DNA of 64,000 nt from Ancylobacter polymorphus (GCF_030813495.1 NZ_JAUSUI010000001.1:744001-808000); one strand, 5' to 3'; positions 28,539 through 37,738 are shown, counted from the stretch's first letter. The notes: generated by a model from the sequence alone, not told the origin. Numbers and translations: made by a program.

Positions 28539-29369
28539 TCAGCGCGCCCCCTCAGAACCGAAGCCGGCGGCGCGCGCCCGCTTTCCGTGGAAATAAGCCG
28601 AAACCCAGGGGTGCTTCGACGCCAGCATGGTGTCGATCGGCCCCACCGCCACGACCTTGCCGTCGGCGAGGGCTGCGATGCGGTCGCAGACCGTGTGCAG
28701 GCTGTCGAGATCGTGGGTTACCATGAATACGGTCAGCCCCAAAGTCTGCTGCAACGTGGCGATCAGTTCGTCGAACTCGCCGGCGCCGATCGGGTCGAGG
28801 CCCGAGGTCGGCTCGTCGAGGAACAGGATTTCCGGGTCGAGCGCCAGCGCCCGCGCCAGCGCCGCGCGCTTGATCATGCCGCCGGAAAGCTCGGAAGGCG
28901 CCTTTTCCGCCGCATCGGCGGTCAGGCCGACCATTTCCAGCTTGGCGATGGTGAGCTCGTCCATCAGCCCCTGCGACAGATCGAGATATTCGCGCATCGG
29001 GAACTGGATGTTCTGGCGCACGCTCAGCGAGGAGAACAGCGCCCCCTGCTGGAACAGCACGCCCCAGCGCTGCTCCAGCGCGCGGCGGCCCTCGAAGGTC
29101 AGCCCGTCGAGATCCTGCCCGAACACCGCCACCGTGCCGGCGCGCTTGGGCACCAGCCCCAGAATGGTGCGGGTGAGCACCGACTTGCCGCCGCCGGACG
29201 CACCGACGAAGCCGAGAATCTCGCCGCGCATCACGTCGAGCGACAGCCCCTTGAGAATGGTGCGCTCGCCAAAGCCGACCACGAGGTCGCGCACATGGAT
29301 GATCGGCTCGCCCGGCGCCACCTCGGGAACCGCGCCATTGGAAGCCTGGGTTGCGCTGTCCACCTGCAT
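28539..29369 (-). CDS. mlaF: ABC transporter ATPase, MlaF family
   Basis: A 276-residue ATPase driving lipid transport. Walker A is GASGGGKS (56-63), the signature is LSGGMIKRAALARAL, and Walker B is ILFLDEPTSGLDP followed by the switch His in VTHD. The ATG at 29369 lies 8 bases after the permease stop and is the only position compatible with the operon layout. It is the second gene of the Mla-type operon and also resembles Ttg2A. Confidence 0.96.
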   Translation of the reverse strand: MQVDSATQASNGAVPEVAPGEPIIHVRDLVVGFGERTILKGLSLDVMRGEILGFVGASGGGKSVLTRTILGLVPKRAGTVAVFGQDLDGLTFEGRRALEQRWGVLFQQGALFSSLSVRQNIQFPMREYLDLSQGLMDELTIAKLEMVGLTADAAEKAPSELSGGMIKRAALARALALDPEILFLDEPTSGLDPIGAGEFDELIATLQQTLGLTVFMVTHDLDSLHTVCDRIAALADGKVVAVGPIDTMLASKHPWVSAYFHGKRARAAGFGSEGAR

Positions 29370-29377
29370 CGCCGCCC

Positions 29378-30553
29378 TCACATGTCGATCGCGGCGAAGA
29401 ACATGGCGAACAGCCCGTCCACCACGATCACCAGGAAGATGGCCTTCACGACGGAGGCGGTGGTGTGGGCGCCGAGCGATTCGGCGCTGCCGCCCACCCG
29501 CATGCCCTCCATGCAGGCAATGAGGCCGATGATCGCCGCCATGAACGGCGCCTTGATCATGCCGACCTCGAACGTGTTCAGCGCGATGGCCTCCTGCAGC
29601 CGGGTGATGAAGATTTCCGGCGAGATGCCGCCATAGAGCCAGACCACCAGCCCGCCGCCGAACAACGCGCACATATTGCCGATGAAGGTGAGCAGCGGCA
29701 CGGCGATGATGAGCGCGATCAGACGCGGCAGCACCAGCACCTCATTGGGATCGAACCCCATCACCCGCAGCGCGTCGACCTCCTCGCGCATGCGCATGGA
29801 GCCGAGTTCGGCGGTGAAGGCGCTGCCCGAGCGTCCGGCGACCATGATCGAGACGATCAGCACGCCGAGTTCGCGCAGGGTGAGAATGCCCACCATGTCG
29901 ACGACATAGGTGGTGGCGCCGAATTTGCGGAAATGGAAGATGCCCTGCTGGGCGATGATGCAGCCGATGAGGAAGGTGATCAGCGCCACGATCGGCACCG
30001 CGCGCAGCCCCGTCCGCTCCAGATGATAGATCATCGAGGTGAAACGGAAGCTGAGCGGGCGCACCAGCACCCGCAGCAGCGCCGCCACCACCGCGCCGAT
30101 GAAGGACAGCAGCGCCAGCCCGTCCTCGGCCGTCGACGCCATCGTCTTGCCGATGAGCTGAATGCCGCCGAGAATCGGATTCACCCGCCGCCGGCGCGGC
30201 GGATGGGCGTGGCTGCCCTTGATGATGTCGTCGAGCAGCGGGCGGAAGCGGCGTTCCAGCCCGACGATCTGGAAGCGGATGTTCGCCTTGTCGAGCGCCT
30301 GCAGCAGCCGGTCGAGCACCACGGCGCCGAGCGTGTCGAGGCTGCGCACGCCGGAAAGGTCGATGCGCGCGGTCTCGCTCGCACCGGAAGCGACCTCGGC
30401 GAGGGCGGCATCCACGGAGCCTTCCAGCGCACGGCCCTGCCCGGCCACCCAGCGGCCATTGCCCACGAACACGAGTTCGCGGCCATTGCGGGCGGTGGCC
30501 AGAAGCGGCGCTTCAGCAGCTCCCAAGATGACCCTCCCTGCGGACACGACCAC
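29378..30553 (-). CDS. mlaE: MlaE-family lipid ABC permease with N-terminal STAS-like domain
   Basis: A 391-residue inner-membrane permease. Residues ~1-120 form a STAS-like domain (ARIDLSGVRSLDTLGAVVLDRLL), fused here rather than encoded as a separate MlaB. The membrane part (about 145-390) carries the family blocks MVAGRSGSAFTAELGSMRMREEVDALRVMG and EGMRVGGSAESLG. The start is a GTG at 30553 with no strong ribosome site, so the first residues are uncertain. It heads the operon mlaE-mlaF-mlaD-lipoprotein, divergent from the dipeptide epimerase gene. Confidence 0.95.
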   Translation of the reverse strand: MVVSAGRVILGAAEAPLLATARNGRELVFVGNGRWVAGQGRALEGSVDAALAEVASGASETARIDLSGVRSLDTLGAVVLDRLLQALDKANIRFQIVGLERRFRPLLDDIIKGSHAHPPRRRRVNPILGGIQLIGKTMASTAEDGLALLSFIGAVVAALLRVLVRPLSFRFTSMIYHLERTGLRAVPIVALITFLIGCIIAQQGIFHFRKFGATTYVVDMVGILTLRELGVLIVSIMVAGRSGSAFTAELGSMRMREEVDALRVMGFDPNEVLVLPRLIALIIAVPLLTFIGNMCALFGGGLVVWLYGGISPEIFITRLQEAIALNTFEVGMIKAPFMAAIIGLIACMEGMRVGGSAESLGAHTTASVVKAIFLVIVVDGLFAMFFAAIDM

Positions 30554-30759
30554 GCCACGGGCGCGACGCCGACACCAGAACTCGCTCCGCGTTTCTAGCG
30601 GGGGGTGTCGCAGCCGTCGAGAGAGCCCGCGGCGATTCGGGATTAGGGACGGCGGCGAAGTGACTTAATCCCCACAGGTGTGCTTTCGCGGCGACGCCCG
30701 GCGGGGCGCGCGGGGCCTTATCATGGGCGGTGCGATTCTCCCTCCGGACGGCTTCCGCC

Positions 30760-31749
30760 ATGACCGAGCTTCTCATCATCGCCGAGCGTTTTCCCATACG
30801 CGGCACCTTCACCATCGCCCGCGGCTCCAAGACCGAGGCCGCCGTCGTCACCGTCGAGCTGCGCGACGGGGGCCATATCGGGCGGGGCGAATGCGTGCCC
30901 TATGCCCGCTATGGCGAGAGCGTGGAGGGCGTCGTCGCCCAGCTCGCCGCGCTGGAAACGCTGGTCGCGGAGGGGCTGCGGCGCGAGGATCTGATGAGCG
31001 TGCTGCCACCCGGCGCGGCGCGCAACGCCATCGACTGCGCCATGTGGGACCTCGATGCCAAGCGGGGACGGATGCGCGCTTATGAGATGGCCGGCCTGCC
31101 GGCGCCGCAGCCCGTCGTCACCGCCTATACGCTGAGCCTCGACACGCCGGAAGCGATGGCGCAGGCGGCGCGCGCGGCGATTGAGGAAGCGGGGCACGAA
31201 CTGCTCAAGCTCAAGCTCGGCGGCGAGGGCGATGTCGCCCGCCTCACCGCCATCCGCGCGGCGGTGCCGCAGGCGCGGCTGATCGTCGATGCCAATGAGG
31301 GCTGGACCGGGGACAGCCTGGAGGCCCATCTCGCCGCCTGCGCCGAAGTCGGGGTGGAACTGGTGGAACAGCCGCTGCCCGCCGCCGACGACGCCCGCCT
31401 CGCCGCCATCGCCCGCCCGGTGCCGGTCTGCGCCGATGAGAGCGCGCACGGGCTGGAGAGCCTCGACACGCTCGCTGGACGCTATGACGCGCTCAACATC
31501 AAGCTGGACAAGACCGGCGGGCTGACCGAGGCGCTGCTGCTCGCCCGCGCCGCGCAGGCCGCCGGGCTCGACATCATGGTCGGCTGCATGGTCGGCACCT
31601 CGCTTGCCATGGCGCCGGCGCTGCTGCTGGCGCCGCTGGCGCGCTTCGTCGATCTCGACGGCCCGTTGCTGCTCGCCGCCGACCGCACTCCGGCGCTGCG
31701 CTATGAGGGCAGCCTGGTCTACCCGCCCGAACCCGCGCTCTGGGGCTGA
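30760..31749 (+). CDS. dgcA: Dipeptide (L-Ala-D/L-Glu) epimerase
   Basis: A 329-residue enolase-superfamily enzyme that epimerises Ala-Glu dipeptides, probably in peptidoglycan peptide recycling. The catalytic pieces are present: KLKLGG with Lys150/Lys152, the metal ligands Asp177 (VDANEGW), Glu203 (VEQPLP) and Asp226 (CADES), and NIKLDKTGG (246-254). The ATG at 30760 is preferred over one ten codons upstream. Its 3' end overlaps the convergent MFS gene by 31 bases. Confidence 0.93.
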   Translation: MTELLIIAERFPIRGTFTIARGSKTEAAVVTVELRDGGHIGRGECVPYARYGESVEGVVAQLAALETLVAEGLRREDLMSVLPPGAARNAIDCAMWDLDAKRGRMRAYEMAGLPAPQPVVTAYTLSLDTPEAMAQAARAAIEEAGHELLKLKLGGEGDVARLTAIRAAVPQARLIVDANEGWTGDSLEAHLAACAEVGVELVEQPLPAADDARLAAIARPVPVCADESAHGLESLDTLAGRYDALNIKLDKTGGLTEALLLARAAQAAGLDIMVGCMVGTSLAMAPALLLAPLARFVDLDGPLLLAADRTPALRYEGSLVYPPEPALWG

Positions 31750-32897
31750 CGCAGCCGCCCGGCGATCAACGCCAGACCCGTTCCCGCCAGCGCCAGCCCG
31801 CTTGAGGCGAAGAACGCGGCGGGGCCGAAAGCCTGCCAGAGCGGGCCGGCGGCGAGCGTCGCCCCGGCCATGGCGATCGCCGTTGCCCAGGCCGCGAGCG
31901 CCTGCACGCTCGCCCCGCGCCCGGGCGGGGCATGGCGGGCAACGAGTTCCACCGCGCCGAGATAGGTGCAGCCGAAGGTGAAGGCATGCAGCGGCTGCAA
32001 CAGGAGGAGGAGCAGCAACGGCGGGTCCAGCGCCATGACGGCAAAGCGCAGCACCCCGGCCAGCCCGCCGATCAGCAGCAGCTTTTCCGGCCCCAGCCGG
32101 CGCGTCACCCGCGTGCCGTAATGGAACAGCACCACCTCCGCCAGCACGCCGAGCGACCAGAGCAGGCCGATGAGCGTGCTGGACAGCCCCTTGCCCTGCC
32201 ACATCAGCGAGGCGAAGGCGTACAGCACGGCGTGCGAGCCCTGCACCAGCGCCGCCGCCGCCATGCCGACGAACAGCACCGGCGCGAGACCGGCGAGGAC
32301 GACGCCGCTCTGCCGCGCCGTCTCGTGCGGCGCCGGGCGCACCTCGCGCAGGGTTGCCGCCGCTAGTGCCGCCGCAATGCTCGCCCCGGCGATGAGCCAG
32401 ATTACCGTATCGGCTGGGACCGCGACGAGGAACACCCCGCCGAGCAGGCCGCCGGCCAGAAGATTGCCGCCGATGAACGCCGCCGAGCCCCACAATCGCA
32501 CCCGGCCATAATCGATCAGCCCCTCGCGCCGGCGCGCCACCGCATAGGCGTCAAGCACCGGCAGGCTCGGCTGCCAGAACACGGCGGCGAGTCCGAGCCC
32601 GATGAGGATGAAGGTCGCGCTGGGGGCGAAAGCGATGCCGGCGAAGCACAGGGCGGTGGCGGCGGCATAGACGATAAGCGTGGCGCGCGGGCGCCCGCTG
32701 CGGTCGGCCAGCAGGCCGCCGAGCGGCATGGTGACGAGGCGCACCATCTGCGGCACGGCCAGCGCCAGCGCGATCAACGCCGCATCGAAGCCCCGCCCCT
32801 CCAGCCAGACCGGAAAGAACGGCATGAACACGCCGATGCCGAAAAACAGCCCGGCATAGACGGCGGCGATGGCGTGGCGGGGGGCGATGAGGGGCAC
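31719..32897 (-). CDS. MFS transporter, HcaT-like
   Basis: A 392-residue major facilitator protein with about 12 membrane segments, of the MFS_1-like/HcaT (3-phenylpropionate permease-like) group. The opening AVYAGLFFGIGVFMPFFPVWLEGRG and the loop LADRSGRPR (the MFS A-motif) are characteristic, as is YGRVRLWGSAAFIGGNL. The start is GTG at 32897. The substrate is unknown. Its C-terminal codons overlap the end of dgcA on the other strand, and the two genes lack a terminator between them. Confidence 0.9.
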   Translation of the reverse strand: MPLIAPRHAIAAVYAGLFFGIGVFMPFFPVWLEGRGFDAALIALALAVPQMVRLVTMPLGGLLADRSGRPRATLIVYAAATALCFAGIAFAPSATFILIGLGLAAVFWQPSLPVLDAYAVARRREGLIDYGRVRLWGSAAFIGGNLLAGGLLGGVFLVAVPADTVIWLIAGASIAAALAAATLREVRPAPHETARQSGVVLAGLAPVLFVGMAAAALVQGSHAVLYAFASLMWQGKGLSSTLIGLLWSLGVLAEVVLFHYGTRVTRRLGPEKLLLIGGLAGVLRFAVMALDPPLLLLLLLQPLHAFTFGCTYLGAVELVARHAPPGRGASVQALAAWATAIAMAGATLAAGPLWQAFGPAAFFASSGLALAGTGLALIAGRLRQPQSAGSGG

Positions 32898-32962
32898 GGG
32901 GGGCGGCTCGCGGAGGCGTCGCCCGGCTTAGCAGGCCGCGGGCCGCCGCACCACCGGCGCGC

Positions 32963-33769
32963 TCACCACCAGGCGTGAAAGTGGTGCACCGGCCCGTGGC
33001 CCTGGCCGATGGCGAGTTCTTCCGAACGGGCCAGCGCCTTGGTCAGATAGTCCTTCGCCGCTGCCACCGCGTCCCGCAGCCCGAGCCCCTTGGCAAGGCC
33101 GGCGGCGATGGCGGAAGAGAGCGTGCAGCCCGTGCCATGGGTGTTGCGGGTGACGATGCGCGGGGCGGTGAATTCCACGAAGCCTTCCGAATCGAGCAGC
33201 ACGTCGATGCTGTCCGGCCCCTCGCCATGACCGCCCTTGATCAGCACGGCGCGCGGGCCCATCGCCAGCAGCAGCCGCGCCTGCGCCCGCACGCTCGCGA
33301 GGTCTTCCGCCGGGGCGGCCTCCAGCAGCGCCGCCGCTTCCGGCAGGTTCGGGGTGATGAGCAGCGCCTGCGGCAGCAGTGCGCGGCGCAGCGTGTCGAT
33401 GGCCTCCGGCACCAGCAGGCGGTCGCCGGAGGCGGCGATCATCACTGGATCGAGCACCACCGCCGACACGCCGTGCCGCGAAAGACCCGACGCCACTTCG
33501 GTGATCGCCTCGGGGCGCGAGAGCATGCCGATCTTCACCGCATCGACCGCGAGATCGGACAGCACGGCGTCGATCTGCGCGGCGATGAAGGCGGGCGGCA
33601 CGTCGTGAATGCCGGTGACGCCGCGCGTGTTCTGCGCGGTCAGCGCGGTGATGACGCTGGCGCCATAGACCCCGAGCGCGGAAAAGGTCTTGAGATCGGC
33701 CTGGATGCCGGCGCCACCGCCGCTGTCCGAGCCCGCCATCGTCACCGCAATCGGTGTGGAGCCTGCCAT
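32963..33769 (-). CDS. thiD: Hydroxymethylpyrimidine (phosphate) kinase
   Basis: A 268-residue ribokinase-fold enzyme that phosphorylates HMP and HMP-P in thiamine biosynthesis. The substrate block [18 protein letters not shown] is at about 12-29, and the anion-hole motif [20 protein letters not shown] (about 204-223) is intact. The ATG at 33769 has a GGGAGG site 6 bases upstream. A TPP riboswitch and an apparent ribosome-site-sequestering hairpin precede it. No other thi gene is in the window. Confidence 0.97.
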   Translation of the reverse strand: MAGSTPIAVTMAGSDSGGGAGIQADLKTFSALGVYGASVITALTAQNTRGVTGIHDVPPAFIAAQIDAVLSDLAVDAVKIGMLSRPEAITEVASGLSRHGVSAVVLDPVMIAASGDRLLVPEAIDTLRRALLPQALLITPNLPEAAALLEAAPAEDLASVRAQARLLLAMGPRAVLIKGGHGEGPDSIDVLLDSEGFVEFTAPRIVTRNTHGTGCTLSSAIAAGLAKGLGLRDAVAAAKDYLTKALARSEELAIGQGHGPVHHFHAWW

Positions 33770-33773
33770 GCTA

Positions 33774-33803
33774 CGCCTCCCCTCGCCGTGCGGGGTGGAG
33801 GCG
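33774..33803 (-). promoter_or_regulatory. Shine-Dalgarno-sequestering hairpin of thiD
   Basis: On the mRNA strand CGCCTCC (33797-33803) can pair perfectly with GGAGGCG (33774-33780). The latter contains the thiD ribosome site, 6 bases before the ATG. It lies between the TPP aptamer and the gene, which fits a translational expression platform. Confidence 0.65.
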
Positions 33804-33840
33804 TCGCGACGGGAGACCGGCCCCGGCGCGCGCGATCCGT

Positions 33841-33943
33841 TCCCTCCGCCGGCATGACCCGGATCAGGTTCGTGGGTTGGCGACGCGCCTTTCGGCCCGT
33901 CTTCGCCTCTCAGCCCGGAGCGCGTGCGCGCCTTGGGCACCCC
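33841..33943 (-). promoter_or_regulatory. TPP riboswitch (THI element)
   Basis: The minus strand shows the conserved TPP aptamer parts in order: GGGGTGCCC, CTGAGAGGCG, then ACCTGATCCGGGTCATGCCG followed by GCGGAGGGA. This binds thiamine pyrophosphate and lowers thiD expression when the cofactor is abundant. Confidence 0.95.
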
Positions 33944-34080
33944 AACGTGATCGTCTGTCGCGAGATAGGCGAGGACGCGCACGCGCGCAAGGCGTCGTCG
34001 CGCCACGGGACGGCGGGGGTTGCGCCAGGGTCCGCCTTCTGTTTCCTATCGGCCTCCCCGCGTTCAGCCGGAAGACCGCC

Positions 34081-34317
34081 ATGGTTCCTTTCTTCATGCA
34101 GATCAAATGTCAGCTCGGCCGCGCCTATGAGGTGGCGAACGCCATCGCCGACGCCGAGATCGCCTCGGAGATCTATTCGACCGCCGGCGAGTTCGACCTG
34201 CTGGTGAAGTTCTATGTGCCCGAGGGCACCGATATCGGCCATTTCGTAAATGAGAAGGTGCAGTTGTTCCCGGGCATCCAGGACACCCGCACCCTGATCA
34301 CCTTCAAGGCGTTCTGA
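34081..34317 (+). CDS. Stand-alone Lrp/AsnC ligand-binding (RAM) domain protein
   Basis: A 78-residue protein consisting only of the effector-binding domain of Lrp/AsnC regulators, with no DNA-binding helix-turn-helix. The beta-alpha-beta pattern with AGEFDLLVKFYVPEGTD and FPGIQDTRTLITFKAF is characteristic. Such stand-alone RAM/SRAM proteins oligomerise and may bind amino acids or partner regulators. It ends 5 bases before the convergent DMT transporter stop. The upstream region carries the oppositely oriented riboswitch. Confidence 0.9.
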   Translation: MVPFFMQIKCQLGRAYEVANAIADAEIASEIYSTAGEFDLLVKFYVPEGTDIGHFVNEKVQLFPGIQDTRTLITFKAF

Positions 34318-34322
34318 CCGCC

Positions 34323-35249
34323 TCAGGGCGCCGGCGCGGCGGGCGGGGTCGAGGCGGCTTCGTCCTGCGTCCGGTCGATGCCGAGCTGGCGCTCGCGCCA
34401 GATGACGAACAGCCCGGCGCCGATGACGATGGCGCCGCCGAGCAGCACGAGCAGCGGCGGCACCTCGGCGAAGAGGATGAAGCCGAGCAGCAGCGACCAC
34501 AGCATGGCGGAATAGGCGAAGGGCGCCACCACCGAAGCCGGTGCGTAGCGGTAGCTCTCGGTCAGCAGGATCTGCCCGACCCCGCCGATAAAGCCGATGG
34601 TCAGCAGCAGCAGCCCCTCCCGCCCGCTCGGCAGCACCCAGCCCCAGCCGGCGGTGGCAAGGCCCGCCAGCGCCGCCAGCGCCTGGAAATAGAACACGAT
34701 GGAGGCTGTGGTCTCCGTCTGGGTGAGCCGGCGCACCTGCACCATCGCCCCTGCGGTGAACGCCGCCGCCATGAGCGCGAACAGCGCGCCGAACAGGTGG
34801 CCGGGCGTGTCGAAGGAGCCCTGCATGTGCGGCCACAGCATCACCACCACCCCGCCGAGCCCCACCACCACCGCCGCCCAGCGATAGAGCTGCACCCGCT
34901 CGCGCAGCAGCAGCGCCGCCAGCATGACGGTGAGCAGCGGCGCGGCGAAGCCGATGGCGGTGGCGTCCGCCAGCGGAATGCGCGCCAGCGCGGCGAAGCT
35001 CAGCCCCATGGCGCAGACGCCGATGGTGCCGCGCGCGATATGGCCGAGCGGGTTGGCCGTGCGCACCGCCGCCCCGATCTCCCGCCGCCAGGCCAGCAGG
35101 GCGAGTAGCGGAAACAGCGCGAAGAAGGAGCGCGAGAAGACGATCTCGCCCGTCGGAACATGATCCGAGACGATGCGGACGAGGGCCGACATGATGGTGA
35201 AGAGGAACGTCGCGCCGACCTGCAGCGCGATGCCCTTGAGCGCGTTCAT
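34323..35249 (-). CDS. DMT-family transporter (EamA)
   Basis: A 308-residue exporter-type membrane protein with ten predicted helices and two EamA repeats (about 5-135 and 150-285). Typical segments are VPTGEIVFSRSFFALFPLL and ASVVAPFAYSAMLWSLLLGFILFAEVP. The ATG at 35249 (MNALKGIALQVGATF) is chosen because it begins just before helix 1; another at 35267 is possible. The frame continues upstream into the repeat at 35303, which is not coding. The substrate is unknown. Confidence 0.9.
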   Translation of the reverse strand: MNALKGIALQVGATFLFTIMSALVRIVSDHVPTGEIVFSRSFFALFPLLALLAWRREIGAAVRTANPLGHIARGTIGVCAMGLSFAALARIPLADATAIGFAAPLLTVMLAALLLRERVQLYRWAAVVVGLGGVVVMLWPHMQGSFDTPGHLFGALFALMAAAFTAGAMVQVRRLTQTETTASIVFYFQALAALAGLATAGWGWVLPSGREGLLLLTIGFIGGVGQILLTESYRYAPASVVAPFAYSAMLWSLLLGFILFAEVPPLLVLLGGAIVIGAGLFVIWRERQLGIDRTQDEAASTPPAAPAP

Positions 35250-35302
35250 GGGGTCGCCATGGAGCATGGTTGCCGGCGCCCCGCAAGCGCGCCGAAAGTG
35301 GT

Positions 35303-35408
35303 AGAGCGTTTTCGAGCGAAGTGGATACCGGTTCGCGTGAAGAAAACGCGACAAAACAAAGAACTAGATCATTTCACTGTTTCCGTGAAACTGTGAAATG
35401 ATCTAGTT
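35303..35408 (+). repeat. ~100-bp intergenic repeat, copy B
   Basis: This matches copy A (2089-2187) over its whole length but in the opposite orientation. It ends in a perfect 16-bp inverted repeat, AACTAGATCATTTCAC (35362-35377) and its complement (35393-35408), around a 15-base loop. It overlaps the TAG of the cytochrome b gene by one base. Copy A has the shorter, degraded hairpin. Confidence 0.88.
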
Positions 35409-36115
35409 CACGGGAATGGGTCGCCCCCCGCCAGCGCGATGCCGCCGAACACGACGAGCACCGCCAGCCCGAGGCACAAGAGCGCCCGCCCGATACCGCC
35501 CGGCGTCGCCGGCGCCCGGTCGGCATAAGACGCCGCCGGCTTGGTGCCGATGACCATGGCGCGGATCAGATTGTCGCGGCCGAACAGCGAATAGGCGATG
35601 TTGGTCGCCACATGCAGGCCGATCAGCGCCAGCAGATAGGGATAGAGCCGCTGGTGCCAGACCGAGGCGCTGCGGATGGTCTCCTCGCTCACCACGGGCG
35701 TCATCGGGCCATAGACGATGATGTCGTCGCTGGTGAACAGGCCGGTAAGGGCCTGCGCCGCCACCAGACCCAGCAGCGCCATCACCACCCAGCCGCCAAG
35801 CGGGTTATGGCCGAGAAAGTGAAGCGGCCGGCCCTTGAGCAGGGCCGCGACGTAGCGCAGCCCCGCCCTCGGGCCGCGCAGGAAGCCGGCAAAGCGTGCT
35901 GTCGACCCGCCGACCAGCCCCCAGAACAGCCGGAACACCACCACGACGAGGATGGCAAGGCCGTTCCACTGGTGCCAGACCAGCCCGGCATCGCCATAGT
36001 AGCGGCTGAGAAAGGCGAGCCCGACCAGCGCGGCCAGGCTCCATTTCGCCAGCCGCGTCGGCAGGTCCCACGCCAGCACAGCCGGCGCGGGAGAAGTGAG
36101 CGGCGCGCCGGTCAA
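35408..36115 (-). CDS. Cytochrome b561-type membrane cytochrome
   Basis: A 235-residue di-haem b-type cytochrome of the cytochrome b561/hydrogenase cytochrome b group. About four to five membrane helices carry candidate haem-ligand His residues (VWHQWNG, HFLGHNP, VWHQRLYPYLLALIGLHV). It passes electrons between quinones and the partner c-type cytochrome encoded upstream. The start is an unusual TTG overlapping the TGA of that gene (TTGA), suggesting translational coupling. The C-terminus has one more hydrophobic segment before repeat copy B. Confidence 0.9.
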   Translation of the reverse strand: MTGAPLTSPAPAVLAWDLPTRLAKWSLAALVGLAFLSRYYGDAGLVWHQWNGLAILVVVVFRLFWGLVGGSTARFAGFLRGPRAGLRYVAALLKGRPLHFLGHNPLGGWVVMALLGLVAAQALTGLFTSDDIIVYGPMTPVVSEETIRSASVWHQRLYPYLLALIGLHVATNIAYSLFGRDNLIRAMVIGTKPAASYADRAPATPGGIGRALLCLGLAVLVVFGGIALAGGDPFP

Positions 36116-36552
36116 TTCTTCTGCCGGTAGCTGTCATGGCAGGCGCCGCAATTGCGGATCACGCCGGGGAAATTGGCCTTGAAGCTGGCCTCGTCGGTGA
36201 TCGCCGCACGCGCGGCGGCGGCGTCGGTGCCGAGCTTGGCGAAGCGGGCGTCGAAATCCGCCTTGTTGGTCCAGATCGCCGGCAGCGCGTCGCTGCCCGG
36301 CCCGGAACCCTCCGGGAACAGCGCCGGCAACGCCTTGGCGTTCTTCACATACAGATCGAGCGCCGCCTGCACCTGGGCGAGATCGAACGGCACGCTGCCG
36401 CGCAGCATGCCGCCGACCGGCTTTGTGGCATCGCCGAACTGCTTCAGCAGCGCCTGGCGCTCCTTCACCACATCGGCCTGAGCGATCGCCATGCTGGCGG
36501 CAAAGGCGGTGATCATGCCGGCTGCGAGCGCAACCGTCAGTCGGCGAACCAT
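36112..36552 (-). CDS. Class II c-type cytochrome (c'/c556 type)
   Basis: A 146-residue periplasmic cytochrome. A signal peptide (MVRRLTVALAAGMITAFAAS, cut near AIAQA) precedes a four-helix-bundle sequence with the haem motif CGACH at the C-terminus (135-139), the hallmark of cytochrome c'/c556. The ATG at 36552 has a GGGAG site 8 bases upstream; an ATG 5 codons earlier lacks one. It forms a coupled pair with the cytochrome b561-type gene, as is common in this order. Confidence 0.94.
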   Translation of the reverse strand: MVRRLTVALAAGMITAFAASMAIAQADVVKERQALLKQFGDATKPVGGMLRGSVPFDLAQVQAALDLYVKNAKALPALFPEGSGPGSDALPAIWTNKADFDARFAKLGTDAAAARAAITDEASFKANFPGVIRNCGACHDSYRQKN

Positions 36553-36775
36553 GAAATGCTCCCTCATTCACGCGCCGGGAAGGCGCGCGCGCCGGCTGAC
36601 CTTATTGGCCGGCGGTAAGATGGCAATCCGCGCGGTCGCCTGTTCGCGCGCTCGTGATGGGAGAGCCCGGGTATGATGAAGGGCTAATGCCTGTTGCGGA
36701 TCGTGGTTTCCCGCATTTTCATTCTGCACGAATGACCCTACGTCAGAGAAACAGCCGTCAGGAGAGAGAAACGCC

Positions 36776-37591
36776 ATGTCCATCCGTACCATCCTGCTGC
36801 ACGCCGCCCCCGATTCGGGCTTCAATGACCGTCTGGCCTTCGCCATCGGCCTCGCCCGCCAGACCGGCGGGCAGCTGCGGGCGGTCTACACGCTCTATCC
36901 CGCCGGCGTTCCCCGCGTCGGGCGGGCGCTGTCCATCTATGTGAACGAGCTGGTGCGCGAGGCGAAGGAGAAGGAAGCGACCCTCAAGGCGCAGTTCGAG
37001 GCCGCCGTCGCGGAAGCCGGCGTCACCGGCATGTGGCACACGGTGGAAGGCGAGGTCACCGCCGCCCTGCGCGATGAAATCACCTTCTCCGATGTCACCA
37101 TCGTCAGCGAAACCCGCTACGGCACGGTGGACGACGAACTGGCCGCCACCCTGCCCGAACATCTCGCCCTCGCCTGCAACGGCCCCGTCATCGTCGTGCC
37201 GACGGGCAAGAAGGTACCGGGCCGGCTCGGCAAGGTGCTGGTGGCGTGGAAGCCCTCGCGCGAGGCCGGCCATGCCGTGCGCTTCGCCCTGCCGATCCTC
37301 GCTCTGGCCGACGAGGTGGAAGTGCTGACCGTGGAGGAGGCGAAGTCCGATGTCGCCGCCTCCGGCGCCAAGCTTGCCGCCTATCTCGCCACCCATGGCG
37401 TCAACGCCAAGCACCGCCATGTCGCGGAAGGCTCCGCCGCCACGATCATCCCGCAGGAGACGCAGAAATTCGGTGCCGACCTGCTGGTGATGGGCATCTA
37501 CAGCCGCTCGCGCCTCGCCGAGATGATCCTCGGCGGCGTCACCGCCTCGCTGCTGGTCGATCCGCCTGCGCCGCTGTTCGTCGCGCATTGA
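36776..37591 (+). CDS. Tandem universal stress protein (UspA family)
   Basis: A 271-residue cytoplasmic protein with two Usp domains (about 1-142 and 148-270). The second domain keeps the nucleotide-binding pattern MGIYSRSRLAEMILGGVTASLL (about 239-260), the G-2x-G-9x-G(S/T) type; the first domain lacks it. Usp proteins respond to starvation and stress. The ATG is in the expected place directly before the first strand (IRTILLH). The 223-base upstream region shows no clear regulatory box. A strong hairpin follows. Confidence 0.92.
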   Translation: MSIRTILLHAAPDSGFNDRLAFAIGLARQTGGQLRAVYTLYPAGVPRVGRALSIYVNELVREAKEKEATLKAQFEAAVAEAGVTGMWHTVEGEVTAALRDEITFSDVTIVSETRYGTVDDELAATLPEHLALACNGPVIVVPTGKKVPGRLGKVLVAWKPSREAGHAVRFALPILALADEVEVLTVEEAKSDVAASGAKLAAYLATHGVNAKHRHVAEGSAATIIPQETQKFGADLLVMGIYSRSRLAEMILGGVTASLLVDPPAPLFVAH

Positions 37592-37625
37592 ACCGCCGGG
37601 CCGCGTGCCCGTTCGCTCCGCTTCG

Positions 37626-37656
37626 CCGCCGGCCCTGGGAGGGGCCGGCGGTTTCG
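37626..37656 (+). terminator. Terminator of the usp gene
   Basis: CCGCCGGCCC (37626-37635) and its perfect complement (37642-37651) with a 6-base loop, followed by TTTCGTTT. Confidence 0.85.
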
Positions 37657-37738
37657 TTTGTGCCGGCGGCCTTTCCGGGTTGCGGCGGGCGGGTGGACGG
37701 CCTAGCTCTGGCGCGCCGTTCCGGCCATCGCCCGAGGA

